Shown here one piece after another: positions 25,220-33,871 of a stretch of 64,000 bases of DNA. Under the pieces are notes generated by a model, which saw only the letters and a list, made by a program, of their open reading frames with translations, was not told where the DNA came from and did not search any database. Made by a program: the position numbers and the translations under genes. Positions within the stretch are counted from its first letter, which is position 1. Every line of letters starts with the position of its first letter. Source of the stretch: Gracilimonas sp965227215 (lineage in GTDB: Bacteria; Bacteroidota; Rhodothermia; Balneolales; Balneolaceae); assembly GCA_965227215.1 (NCBI GenBank), contig OZ245729.1, positions 2,294,001 through 2,358,000 on the forward strand, written 5' to 3'.

Positions 25220-26784
25220 CGATCGAACGTAAGGTTAAGGGAAGTACTCTCGGAAGGACCTTCCTCCAGGCTGAGTTCCGCCAGCTTTTTCCCGGCCTGA
25301 GACATCGGCAGACAAACAGCAGTAGCCCCGGCTTCTCGGAGGGCTTTGTGCTCATCGCTACGCATGGTGAGGGCAACTACATCCCCATTATACCCAAACT
25401 TACGAAGCAACTTTGTGGCCTCCACTTTTGTATCCGGATTTGGAAGAGCCAGCATGATGGATTTTACATTTTTGATATTTATGTTTTCCCACAACTCCGG
25501 GTCACGGGCATCACCATAGACTACCCGTCTTTTGCTTTGGATGTTTTCTTCCAGTTTAGCCGGGTCAGCATCCATACCAATTACTTTATGTCCGTAATGT
25601 TTCAGGTACTCGTAGGCGGATGAGCCGGCCTGCCCCATTCCCACCACCAGGTAGTTTGCACTTCCAAGTGATACCACCTGTTGGCCGGGGTGTTTTACGT
25701 CCCGCTCGTATTTCAGGAGAGAAAGTTCAAACCGACTCCAAAGCGAATTCACATTTGCAGAAAGCGGAGCGTTGATGGCATAGGATACCGCCACAAGCAA
25801 GGCAAAACTGGTAACAACGGTTTCAGGAATGAATCCACCGGAAACCGCTACTATTCCGGCTATCAGGGTAAATTCACTATAGGAAGTGAGCGTGGTAGTA
25901 ACGAGGAAGGAGTTTCGGGACCGCAACTTGAAGCCCACCAGCAAAAAGAAGTAGAGCACGGATTTGATAGGGAGCAAGGCTAAAATCACCAGGCAAAATA
26001 TAAGTTCGTTGTAGCCCGGAAATCCGGCAAGGCCCACCTCCAGAAAGAAACCGACAAGGAAGGCTTCTTTGAGTCCCCAGAGTTTATGGGTGAGTTCATC
26101 GGCAAGTTTATGTCCGGAAAGCAAGGCTCCGGCTACCAGTGCTCCCAATTCGGAGGATAGCCCCAGTACTTCAAAAAGAGCTCCGCCACCGATAGCTAAA
26201 ATCAAAGCAAATAAAAGCTGAAGTTCATCATGTCCGCTCGCAATAAGTGCTTTAATTAACAGCGGGCGAAAAAGGGGCAGGGCCAGCAGGGTTAAACTCC
26301 ATATGGAAGGTACACCGCCACCGGTTAAAGCTAATAAAGCAATGGCAACGATATCCTGTAAAATCAAAATACCGATAGAGACGCGGGCGTGGAAGGCGCC
26401 AAGTTCGCCGCGGTCTTCCAGAGATTTTGCGGCCAGCACAGTACTCGAGAAACCCAGAAGGATACCGATGATGACAGATTCAACAAGTTCGTACCCAAAC
26501 AGAGAAGCGATCACTCCAAAAACACCGGCGGTTAAAGCGAGATGAATACCGCCCGCTCCCAACACTTCAGGGCGAAGAATGCTTTTCAGCCTCAGGTGTA
26601 AGCCTACGGTAAAAAGCAGGAATAAAACCCCCAGATGACCAATCTCGTGTAGAGTGTCGGTGGTTTCAAATCCAAAGAGGGAAAGAATAATACCGGCGCC
26701 CAAAAAACCTACCAACGGCGGCAACTTAAGTCGCGATACGGTCATCCCCAAAACATAGGCCGCTGCCAGCCAAAGAATTTCCAT
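25216..26784 (-). CDS. Cation:proton antiporter, CPA2 family (KefB/YbaL-like) with TrkA-N domain
   Basis: A 522-residue protein with 11-13 membrane helices over residues 1-370 (Na_H_Exchanger fold, LGFSSTVLAAKSLEDRGELG in the ion-path region), followed by a cytosolic Rossmann TrkA-N domain (YLVVGMGQAGSSAYEYLKHYG) at about 375-500 that would bind NAD(H) or a nucleotide. Such systems exchange K+ or Na+ for protons and are gated by the Rossmann domain. It is the first gene of the operon with the DsbA-like and UBP proteins. The upstream gap of 58 bp contains an inverted repeat (26806-26841). Confidence 0.93.
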   Translation of the reverse strand: MEILWLAAAYVLGMTVSRLKLPPLVGFLGAGIILSLFGFETTDTLHEIGHLGVLFLLFTVGLHLRLKSILRPEVLGAGGIHLALTAGVFGVIASLFGYELVESVIIGILLGFSSTVLAAKSLEDRGELGAFHARVSIGILILQDIVAIALLALTGGGVPSIWSLTLLALPLFRPLLIKALIASGHDELQLLFALILAIGGGALFEVLGLSSELGALVAGALLSGHKLADELTHKLWGLKEAFLVGFFLEVGLAGFPGYNELIFCLVILALLPIKSVLYFFLLVGFKLRSRNSFLVTTTLTSYSEFTLIAGIVAVSGGFIPETVVTSFALLVAVSYAINAPLSANVNSLWSRFELSLLKYERDVKHPGQQVVSLGSANYLVVGMGQAGSSAYEYLKHYGHKVIGMDADPAKLEENIQSKRRVVYGDARDPELWENINIKNVKSIMLALPNPDTKVEATKLLRKFGYNGDVVALTMRSDEHKALREAGATAVCLPMSQAGKKLAELSLEEGPSESTSLNLTFDR

Positions 26785-26805
26785 AATGTGATTTTAAATG
26801 TTGAG

Positions 26806-26841
26806 GTTACATGTAGAATAGATTTTCATTCAACATGTAAC
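26806..26841. promoter_or_regulatory. 9-bp inverted repeat between the carboxylesterase and antiporter genes
   Basis: GTTACATGT (26806-26814) and ACATGTAAC (26833-26841) separated by 18 bases. It begins right at the stop of the carboxylesterase and ends 22 bp before the antiporter start. No T tract follows, so it may be an operator or an mRNA hairpin rather than an intrinsic terminator. Confidence 0.4.
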
Positions 26842-26842
26842 A

Positions 26843-27508
26843 CTAAGAATTTAGCATTTCCTGAATATGCTTGATCTCATCTTCATTCACAAGGTGCCCC
26901 ATACCCGGGTAAAGTTTTTTAGTGACGTCAGCGCCTAATTGATTCAGGAGTTCTTCGGTCTCATGAACTCTCTCCTTTGGAATGTGCGGATCTACATCAC
27001 TACACCCTAAAAAGACAGGAGTGTTTTGAAGGTCGCCGGAGTATTCATCAAAATTGACGGTGTCGCCAATCACTCCCCCACTCAGTGCAATTAAACCCGC
27101 ATATTTTTCGGGGTGACGCGCTACAAACTCAGATGCGAGGCACGCGCCTTGAGAAAACCCTAACAAGTACATCTTATCCTTCGGAATACCCTCGGATTCA
27201 AGTTCTTTTATAATGTCATGAATTTTCTGAAGTCCGGAAGATAAACCGGGTTCGTTCCGGTCGGTTGAAGCTAAAAAGGAATAGGGATACCAGGTATGCC
27301 CGTTGGCCTGTGGAGCACGGTAGGTGATTTTTTTATCGGTTTCAAATGCGGAGCTCAGGTCAAGAATGCTGGGTGCGCTGGCTCCTCGTCCATGAATCAT
27401 AATCATGGCGTATTCGGCTTCTGAAGCCGGAGCACCAGCTTTCGCTACCTGTGTTTGTTGGTGTGGGCCTTCGAAATTTGTGTTTTCTGTTACACGGAAT
27501 AAACTCAT
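26843..27508 (-). CDS. Phospholipase/carboxylesterase-family alpha/beta hydrolase, MhqD-like
   Basis: A 221-residue alpha/beta hydrolase. MIHGRGA provides the oxyanion region, the nucleophile is Ser119 in GFSQGA, and the acid and base come from CSDVDPHIP and GMGHLVN, as in the carboxylesterase group that includes YpfH and MhqD. I start at ATG 27508 because the in-frame extension to 27565 would run into the palindrome at 27551-27584. It follows the ring-cleaving dioxygenase gene. The pair resembles Bacillus subtilis mhqO-mhqD, induced by quinones and catechols; the function is inferred from this. Confidence 0.85.
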   Translation of the reverse strand: MSLFRVTENTNFEGPHQQTQVAKAGAPASEAEYAMIMIHGRGASAPSILDLSSAFETDKKITYRAPQANGHTWYPYSFLASTDRNEPGLSSGLQKIHDIIKELESEGIPKDKMYLLGFSQGACLASEFVARHPEKYAGLIALSGGVIGDTVNFDEYSGDLQNTPVFLGCSDVDPHIPKERVHETEELLNQLGADVTKKLYPGMGHLVNEDEIKHIQEMLNS

Positions 27509-27550
27509 GGATATGGGTGTGATTGGATTTAGACTGTATGTATTTATTGA

Positions 27551-27584
27551 ATCGTAGAGACACAAAATCTTGTGTCTCTACGAT
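27551..27584. repeat. Perfect 15-bp-stem palindrome, family P copy 2
   Basis: Arms beginning ATCGTAGAGACACAA with loop AATC. Same core and loop as 10944-10981, with paired differences that keep the stem intact. It lies between the dioxygenase stop and the carboxylesterase start. Confidence 0.8.
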
Positions 27585-27598
27585 AAGACCGGTTTGAA

Positions 27599-28546
27599 CT
27601 ATGTGGCAGGTTTATTATTAATGTTAATCTCCGGAAGGATTTGTTCAATCCGTTCTCGTTTATTTTCTAACCACGGAGGAAGAATCAGGTGTTCCCCGAG
27701 ATGCTCAAACTCTTCGTCAACGGTGTAGCCGGGATCATCGGATGCCATCTCAAAAAGCACACCGGCCGGAATTCTATAATACACGGAATTGAACCAGTGC
27801 CGATCAATAATTTGCGTTGGGTGTAATCCGCGGTTACCCACTTCCTGGCGAAGCTGATCCAGCTCTTCCTTATTTTCAGTCCGAAATGCGATATGGTGCA
27901 CTATTCCACGGCCATTTTGTCCATGAACCGGTGCCTCGGCTACTTCGATAATTACCGAATGCCCGATTTCGGCATCCGTTTGATATAAGAACTGATTGCC
28001 TTCATTTGCTACTTCCTCAAACTCAAACAATTCATTAATGAGTTTTTCAGTGTGATCACGTTCAGTGAGGTACATGCGAGCTCCCCAAAATCCCTGTATG
28101 GTTTTATCAAAAGGGACGATGTAATCTACATTTTCTACTTTTTCTTTGGCTCTCCCTTCAAACACCAGATCCAATTCCATTCCGTCCGGATCATTGAAAC
28201 GAAGTGCCGTTCTGCCGAAAACATCTTTTACCTCATAGCTGATATCATAGTCATTCAGCCGGCCTTCCCAGAAATCCTGGGTTCCTTCCGGCACCTGAAG
28301 TCCAACGTTCACCACTTCCCCGGTTCCGGGTTTACCCTGAACGGCTTGGGGCCATGGGAAAAATGTTAAGCTTGATCCCGGATTGGCAGACTGATTTCCA
28401 TAAAACAAATGGTAGGTGCCTGGGTCATCCTGATTTACCGACTTTTTAACCAGCCTCATTCCAAGAATTCGAGTATAAAATTCAGCATTGCGCTGAGCGT
28501 CCCCAGCCAGCGCTGTAATGTGGTGTATCCCTTTCTGATGTTTCAT
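27599..28546 (-). CDS. Ring-cleaving dioxygenase (two VOC domains), MhqO-like
   Basis: A 315-residue extradiol-type dioxygenase with two VOC modules. The first (residues 1-130) starts GIHHITALAGDAQRNAEFYTRILGMRLVKK and the second (about 150-290) contains GRGIVHHIAFRT and VYYRIPAGVLFEMASDDPGY. Metal ligands are expected in HHIT, VHHIAF and VLFEMA. Family members such as MhqO/LinE-type enzymes open hydroquinone or catechol rings. A perfect 18-bp palindrome lies 59 bp upstream. With the carboxylesterase downstream it forms a likely quinone-detoxification operon. Confidence 0.9.
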   Translation of the reverse strand: MKHQKGIHHITALAGDAQRNAEFYTRILGMRLVKKSVNQDDPGTYHLFYGNQSANPGSSLTFFPWPQAVQGKPGTGEVVNVGLQVPEGTQDFWEGRLNDYDISYEVKDVFGRTALRFNDPDGMELDLVFEGRAKEKVENVDYIVPFDKTIQGFWGARMYLTERDHTEKLINELFEFEEVANEGNQFLYQTDAEIGHSVIIEVAEAPVHGQNGRGIVHHIAFRTENKEELDQLRQEVGNRGLHPTQIIDRHWFNSVYYRIPAGVLFEMASDDPGYTVDEEFEHLGEHLILPPWLENKRERIEQILPEININNKPAT

Positions 28547-28604
28547 TGTTTTCTGTTTGTTTGATGTTCAATAATCCAACCAAAAGATACGAGGAATAAT
28601 TCAA

Positions 28605-28622
28605 TAGTTTAACATTAAACTA
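28605..28622. promoter_or_regulatory. 18-bp perfect palindrome upstream of the Mhq-like operon, candidate operator
   Basis: TAGTTTAA-CA-TTAAACTA, an 8+2+8 perfect palindrome 59 bp upstream of the dioxygenase start. Size and symmetry fit a dimeric winged-helix repressor (MarR or HxlR type), as MhqR does for mhq genes. The regulator itself is not next to it. Confidence 0.55.
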
Positions 28623-28736
28623 AATTGCTCTTTTCTATAACCTATATAGATGTTTTGAGAATGAAGGAACAAAGCAGAGCCTGATTCTTTTATATCAATA
28701 AGGAACTGAAAACATCAACCTTAAGTGATTAGAATT

Positions 28737-29222
28737 ATGGATTTATTGGCGCAGTCGTATATATTAATGGATGTAAGCATTGCTTTAGTCTTGGGCGGTA
28801 TACTAGGGCTGGAGCGAGAGTGGAAACAAAAGCCGGCAGGTTTAAGAACGAATATGATTATTGCAGGATCCGCAGCGCTTTTGGTGTCGCTGGGGAGGGT
28901 AGTGGTGCAGGATTTTGGAACGTTGGCTGCTACCGAAAGTTTTGGGGTGGATCCCATTCGTATGCTCCATGCGGTGATTGTGGGGGTAAGCTTTATTGGA
29001 GCCGGAACTATTCTTAAAAGTACCTCAAAAACTATGGTCCGTTATCTGACCACTTCCGCAACTATTCTGATGGCAGCAGGCATTGGGATCAGCATTGCCC
29101 TCAAACAATATATGCTGGGTGTCGGAGCTACAGTTATTTTAGTGATGATCAATTTCTTGTTTACAAAACTGAATAAACTGATTTATAAAGTTTCGGATTA
29201 TGAGAGCCCATACTCTGAGTAG
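28737..29222 (+). CDS. MgtC/SapB family membrane protein
   Basis: A 161-residue protein with four to five membrane helices and the family signatures GGILGLEREWKQKPAGLRTNMI and VSFIGAGTILKSTSKTMVRYLTTSATI. MgtC proteins inhibit ATP synthase or affect magnesium and phosphate balance; several are general membrane proteins of unknown role. This short form has only the MgtC domain. I chose ATG 28737 over the in-frame GTG 12 bases earlier. The divergent dioxygenase gene is 190 bp away. Confidence 0.9.
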   Translation: MDLLAQSYILMDVSIALVLGGILGLEREWKQKPAGLRTNMIIAGSAALLVSLGRVVVQDFGTLAATESFGVDPIRMLHAVIVGVSFIGAGTILKSTSKTMVRYLTTSATILMAAGIGISIALKQYMLGVGATVILVMINFLFTKLNKLIYKVSDYESPYSE

Positions 29223-29304
29223 CCAAGAAGGTTTATCTCTTTATAAACATGCGTATCTTTCTGCATTAAAGATTGAATACAAAAATTTTAAAGCCCGAAC
29301 CTAA

Positions 29305-30549
29305 GTGAACATCTACGCCATCATTATTCTGGCAACGATTGCCATCGATTTTATTATAGATCTCACCTCCAATTACCTGAACCTCAAATCACTTTCCAAA
29401 GAACTTCCCGAAGAGTTCGAAGGAGTTTATGATGAAGACACTTATGCCAAGTCTCAGGAGTACACCAAGGTTCGTACCAGGTTTGGCTTTATCACGGGCG
29501 GCTTTGATCTTGCATTGGTACTGGGATTCTGGTTTTCAGGTGGGTTTAACTGGCTGGATCAAATTGTGCGGGCGTGGGGATTCGTAGAGCTGGCCACCGG
29601 GTTGATATATATCGGGATGTTACTGCTGGCTAAAACCATTATCAATCTGCCGTTCAGTATTTACTCCACTTTTGTGATAGAAGAACGGTTTGGTTTCAAC
29701 AAAACCACCCCTAAAACTTTTGTTTTAGATATGGTGAAGGGATTGGGGCTTGGATTATTAATTGGTACTCCGCTGCTTGCAGGCATCCTTTGGTTTTTTA
29801 TGTATGCCGGAGATTTTGCTTGGCTATATGCATGGGGAGCGGTAACCGCCTTTACCTTAATCATGCAATATGTGGCACCAACCTGGATTATGCCGCTATT
29901 CAATAAATTCACTCCTCTTGAAGAAGGTGAATTGCGAACTGCCATTGAAGACTATGCCGAGAAAGTGAATTTCCCCTTGCAGGGCTTGTTTGTGGTTGAT
30001 GGTTCCCGGCGGTCCAATAAATCAAATGCCTTTTTCACCGGGTTTGGCAATAACAAAAGAGTAGGACTGTACGATACGCTGATCCAAAATCATACCGTAC
30101 AGGAATTAGTGGCGGTGTTGGCTCACGAAATCGGGCACTACAAGAAAAAGCACATCATTAAAGGGATGATTATGAGTGTTGCTCAAACCGGAGTGCTGTT
30201 CTATTTGCTCTCGGTATTTTTAAATGCACAGGGATTATTCGATGCTTTTTATATGGAGGAAATGTCAGTGTATGCCGGGCTGATCTTTTTTGGAATGCTG
30301 TACGCTCCTATTGATATGATACTATCGGTATTTATTCAGATGCTTTCCCGAAAACATGAGTTCGAGGCGGATGCTTTTGCAGCAGAAACAACCGGTGAAC
30401 CCGAGGATATGGTGGCAACGCTAAAGCAGCTATCGAAAGATAATCTGAGCAATCTAACTCCACACTCGTTTTATGTATTTCTTAATTACTCGCACCCTCC
30501 GGTTTTGGAACGTATTCGGGCTATTCGTGAAAGTCGTCAGGAGAGGTGA
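29305..30549 (+). CDS. M48 family metallopeptidase, Ste24/CAAX protease type
   Basis: A 414-residue membrane zinc protease. About seven helices surround the active site: HEIGH with His274, Glu275, His278, and the third ligand Glu354 in EFEADAFA. The N-terminal region (VYDEDTYAKSQEYTKVRTRFG) and central YSTFVIEERFGFNKTT match Ste24 homologues, which cleave membrane or prenylated substrates in eukaryotes and do quality control in bacteria. The start is a GTG at 29305. It converges with the sensor kinase gene and overlaps its 3' end by 13 bp. Confidence 0.95.
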   Translation: MNIYAIIILATIAIDFIIDLTSNYLNLKSLSKELPEEFEGVYDEDTYAKSQEYTKVRTRFGFITGGFDLALVLGFWFSGGFNWLDQIVRAWGFVELATGLIYIGMLLLAKTIINLPFSIYSTFVIEERFGFNKTTPKTFVLDMVKGLGLGLLIGTPLLAGILWFFMYAGDFAWLYAWGAVTAFTLIMQYVAPTWIMPLFNKFTPLEEGELRTAIEDYAEKVNFPLQGLFVVDGSRRSNKSNAFFTGFGNNKRVGLYDTLIQNHTVQELVAVLAHEIGHYKKKHIIKGMIMSVAQTGVLFYLLSVFLNAQGLFDAFYMEEMSVYAGLIFFGMLYAPIDMILSVFIQMLSRKHEFEADAFAAETTGEPEDMVATLKQLSKDNLSNLTPHSFYVFLNYSHPPVLERIRAIRESRQER

Positions 30550-31832
30550 TTCCCATTTACATCCGATTGGCTGAAGGATAACCGGAAAAGTACGCCGGGC
30601 TCGGGATTTCTGGATTTATATTCATATTCCGCTTCCAATTGTAGTGCCAGCGATTGTATAAGTACCATCCCGAGAGAGTCATCATTATCGTGTTCTGTTT
30701 CTCGGGTAAATCCAACTCCGTTGTCCTCAATCTGCAAAATAATTTGCTGATCATGCTTATGAAGTTGAATCGAAACCTGACCTTGTTGACCATTCGGAAA
30801 AGCATGTTTAATCGAGTTGGTTAGTACCTCATTCACGATTAAACAACAGGGTACAGCCTGATTGAGATTTAAGTTGATGGGCTCAAGATTAAATTCAGTG
30901 TTAATTTTGGAATCATTGTCCATGGTTTCAAGAATGGTATGCACCAGGTTTTTTAGCCCTGAATCAAAATTCATATTCGAAAAACTGTTGGACTGGTAAA
31001 GCTGCTCATGAATATTAGCCATCGACTTAATACGAAGGGTGCTGTCCATTAGCTTCTTTTGGATACGTTCATCAGCTTCCTTGAACGATTGCATTTGAAG
31101 CATGCCTGAAATCACAGCCAGATTGTTCTTTACTCTATGATGTATTTCAGCAAGCAGCGTGTTCTTTTCCTTCAGATTAGTCTCCAATTCACCTTGATGA
31201 ACTAACAGGTTTTGTTTTAAATCCTGTTGGGACTCTATGGTTTCCTGAAGTCCGCTGAAAAGCATGGGCATAAATATAACAGCCACTATACTGAGCAGAA
31301 TCGAATTAGCGGAAATAGCCAGCCACGAGGCTACCTGATAGCTTTCACGTAGTGGGTAATCAACCAAACGATTGTCAATTAAATAAGCCTGAACTGCACA
31401 AATGAAAATATTAATAAAAATAGTGAGTACACCGGCTTTGGTTGGCAGTATCAATAAGGAAAAAACAGTTGCACCGAATAAGTAAGTGAGTCCGGCCCCG
31501 AGTTCTCCCATGAAGAAAATCAAAATAGCGGATACGGAGTAAATCAGAGTCAGGAACAAGTATTTTCGTTGATCGATCCGCAGCCCGCTGTATAATGATA
31601 TCGTGGTGATTGCCAATCCAAAAAAGATATATGCCACGGTTAGCGAATGGATGTCAAGCGCAAATACTACAAAGGCAGAGGGAATTAGAACAGCCAAACC
31701 CAGGGGGAAAAGATATATAATGATGGTAGAGAAAAGCTTATTCCTCCAATAATCTAACCCATCAGATCGCGTTAAACTGCCCATGCAGTTTTCGCGAACT
31801 CTTAGTTTATAATTCTCCCAAAGCTTAGCCAT
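30537..31832 (-). CDS. Sensor histidine kinase, HisKA_2 (HWE-like) type
   Basis: A 431-residue kinase with six membrane helices in residues 35-205, a short coiled linker, a HisKA_2 phosphoacceptor motif LLAEIHHRVKNNLAVISG (His231/His232), and a HATPase domain with N-box IVNEVLTNSIKHAF and the G1 box EDNGVGFTRE. It lacks periplasmic or PAS sensor domains, so the membrane part is the likely sensor. No response regulator is adjacent. The protein overlaps the Ste24 gene tail-to-tail. Confidence 0.9.
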   Translation of the reverse strand: MAKLWENYKLRVRENCMGSLTRSDGLDYWRNKLFSTIIIYLFPLGLAVLIPSAFVVFALDIHSLTVAYIFFGLAITTISLYSGLRIDQRKYLFLTLIYSVSAILIFFMGELGAGLTYLFGATVFSLLILPTKAGVLTIFINIFICAVQAYLIDNRLVDYPLRESYQVASWLAISANSILLSIVAVIFMPMLFSGLQETIESQQDLKQNLLVHQGELETNLKEKNTLLAEIHHRVKNNLAVISGMLQMQSFKEADERIQKKLMDSTLRIKSMANIHEQLYQSNSFSNMNFDSGLKNLVHTILETMDNDSKINTEFNLEPINLNLNQAVPCCLIVNEVLTNSIKHAFPNGQQGQVSIQLHKHDQQIILQIEDNGVGFTRETEHDNDDSLGMVLIQSLALQLEAEYEYKSRNPEPGVLFRLSFSQSDVNGNHLS

Positions 31833-32070
31833 TTAATTATCTAAGTAGAAATGATAAAATCTGAAAACAGCTATTTCAATGAATCTGTTCCCGCCTTTTT
31901 TATGCATAGTGCAATAGAAACAAACAACGACCCAAAATCAACTAAAACAGGGTAATGTTCCTATTTTTTATCGGCGAACAAGAAGTAATCTTTAGGAATA
32001 AATGCACTTTACTTGTGATAACAAATAACAGAGTATGCTAAGATTTTGTTTATTTTAGGTGGAATCGAGA

Positions 32071-33213
32071 ATGCACCGAGTATCTATGAAAAAACACATT
32101 GAGACGATAGCCATCCATAGCAGCATGAAGGAACAGGTGGGTGAAAATGAACCCATTGTTCCGGGAATTGAAATGTCTACCATTTACGAGCACCGTAAGT
32201 CGCGAAGGCAAGAAGATGACTGGAAATACACCCGCCATTCAAACCCAAACCGGGTGCAGCTCGAAAATGTAATCCGGGATTTGGAGAACGGAGATCATTG
32301 TGCGGCTTTTTCGTCGGGGATCGCCGCAATTTCATCGGTATTTCAGACGGTAGAATCCAGCTCCCATGTGTTGGTTCCTGAGGATGTGTACTTCGGCACA
32401 CGTAAGCTGATCTGGGAGTTTGCCGAGCGATGGAACCTGGAAGTGGACTTCATTGATATGACGGACTTGGAGATGGTTTCCTCATCCCTGAAAGAAAATA
32501 CCCAACTGGTTTGGATGGAAACTCCATCTAACCCTCGCCTGCTTATTACCGATGTGGTGGAGGTTAGCAAAATCGCCAAAAACCATGGGGCCATTGCAGC
32601 CATCGATAATACCTGGCCCACGCCATTTAATATGCGTCCGCTGGAACTTGGCGCTGATGTAGTCATTCATTCCACTACAAAATACCTGGGCGGACACAGC
32701 GATATTCTGGGTGGTGCAGTAATCACAAAAGGGAATGAGGAGCTGTTTGAACGCATCCGAACTATTCAGGTAGTGCAGGGCGCGGTGCCTTCACCACAGG
32801 ATTGCTGGCTGCTGAGTCGCAGCATTCGCTCCTTCCCTTATCGTATGCGGGCTCATAATGAAAACGGCAAAAAAGTAGCTGATTTTTTGAATGGCCATCC
32901 TAAAGTGGAACAAGTATTCTATCCGGGATTGTCTACCCACCCCGGGCATGATATAGCCAAGGCACAGATGGATGACTTTGGAGGCATGATCTCATTCCTG
33001 ATAGACGGGACGGCCGAAGATGCCATAAAAGTTGTAGCCGGCGCAAAGATGATTAAGGCTGCAACCAGTCTCGGAGGCATTGAAAGCATCTGGGAGCATC
33101 GAAAAAGCAGTGAAGGGGAAGAATCGCCAACTCCGGATAACTTGATTCGCCTAAGTGTGGGCCTGGAACATCCCGATGATATTATTTCGGATCTGGAATT
33201 AGCCTTATCTTAA
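32071..33213 (+). CDS. Trans-sulfuration PLP enzyme (cystathionine gamma-synthase / beta- or gamma-lyase)
   Basis: A 380-residue Cys/Met metabolism PLP enzyme. Features are CAAFSSGIAAISSVF, AAIDNTWPTPFNMRPLELGADVVIHSTTKYLGGHSD with the Schiff-base lysine Lys204, and SLGGIES near the end. The substrate cannot be fixed: synthase and lyase members share these residues. I start at ATG 32071, with AGGTGG about nine bases upstream; a GTG at 32059 and an ATG at 32086 are alternatives. The gene stands alone, divergent from the sensor kinase. Confidence 0.9.
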   Translation: MHRVSMKKHIETIAIHSSMKEQVGENEPIVPGIEMSTIYEHRKSRRQEDDWKYTRHSNPNRVQLENVIRDLENGDHCAAFSSGIAAISSVFQTVESSSHVLVPEDVYFGTRKLIWEFAERWNLEVDFIDMTDLEMVSSSLKENTQLVWMETPSNPRLLITDVVEVSKIAKNHGAIAAIDNTWPTPFNMRPLELGADVVIHSTTKYLGGHSDILGGAVITKGNEELFERIRTIQVVQGAVPSPQDCWLLSRSIRSFPYRMRAHNENGKKVADFLNGHPKVEQVFYPGLSTHPGHDIAKAQMDDFGGMISFLIDGTAEDAIKVVAGAKMIKAATSLGGIESIWEHRKSSEGEESPTPDNLIRLSVGLEHPDDIISDLELALS

Positions 33214-33275
33214 AAACAAAGTAATAGAAAGCCCGTTGGGTTCATCAAAAGAGTGTAGCATTTAAAACCATATTC

Positions 33276-33776
33276 ATGATCAATAAGATTTTTTCTGTAT
33301 TACTTATTTCTTTAACCGCTATTTCCTTCAGTCAGGCTCAAACTCTGCCAGATACCTATAATTGGAAACCCCTTTCAGAGGCTATGGAACTGGCCGAGAA
33401 AAACGATAAAAAAGTACTGGTGTATGCCAATGCCGTTTGGTGTACCTACTGCAAAAAGATGGAGAAGGAAGTATTTACACAGGAAGCCGTTCAGCAAAAA
33501 ACCAAAGAGCATTTCTATTCAGTGTGGATAGATATTGAATCGGATGAAAAACTGACGTTCCGCGACCAGGAGATGACACAGATTCAATTCAGCCGTGCCA
33601 TGCGAATCACCGGAACTCCTACCTTTATTTTCTTTGATTCAGAAGGAGAGATCATTGCTGGTCAGCCCGGTTTTATCCCGGAAGAAATGTATCTGCAAAT
33701 CCTCGAATTTGTGGGAAGCGACGCTTATCAGGATCAAAGCTTTGGGGAGTTTGCGGGGATTGAGGCAGAGAATTAG
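33276..33776 (+). CDS. Exported thioredoxin-family protein with CTYC motif
   Basis: A 166-residue protein with a signal peptide (ending SFSQAQ) and a thioredoxin fold: VYANAVWCTYCKKMEKEVF with both redox cysteines, and RITGTPTFIFFDSEG carrying the cis-proline. It resembles the SoxW/thioredoxin_7 group of periplasmic reductases that handle cytochrome c or misoxidised proteins. Size is normal. It follows the trans-sulfuration gene by 62 bp with no clear terminator, so the two may be cotranscribed. Confidence 0.88.
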   Translation: MINKIFSVLLISLTAISFSQAQTLPDTYNWKPLSEAMELAEKNDKKVLVYANAVWCTYCKKMEKEVFTQEAVQQKTKEHFYSVWIDIESDEKLTFRDQEMTQIQFSRAMRITGTPTFIFFDSEGEIIAGQPGFIPEEMYLQILEFVGSDAYQDQSFGEFAGIEAEN

Positions 33777-33871
33777 TCAAGAGGAAATTAATCTTCAATA
33801 GGCTCTTCATGTTATAGGGTGATATTAAACACTTAGTTTAGCTATCTTATATTTAACTTAGCTCCAAGCCT

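Noticed and set aside
27509..27565. N-terminal extension of the carboxylesterase
   Set aside because: The extension would start inside the palindrome at 27551-27584, and the homologous domain begins at the ATG at 27508.
28721..28957. Minus-strand frame covering the start of the MgtC gene
   Set aside because: It is antisense to the well-conserved MgtC signature, with no ribosome binding site.
33219..33250. AAAGCCCGTTGGGTT as terminator after the trans-sulfuration gene
   Set aside because: The arms pair poorly and the loop is too short; no T run follows.
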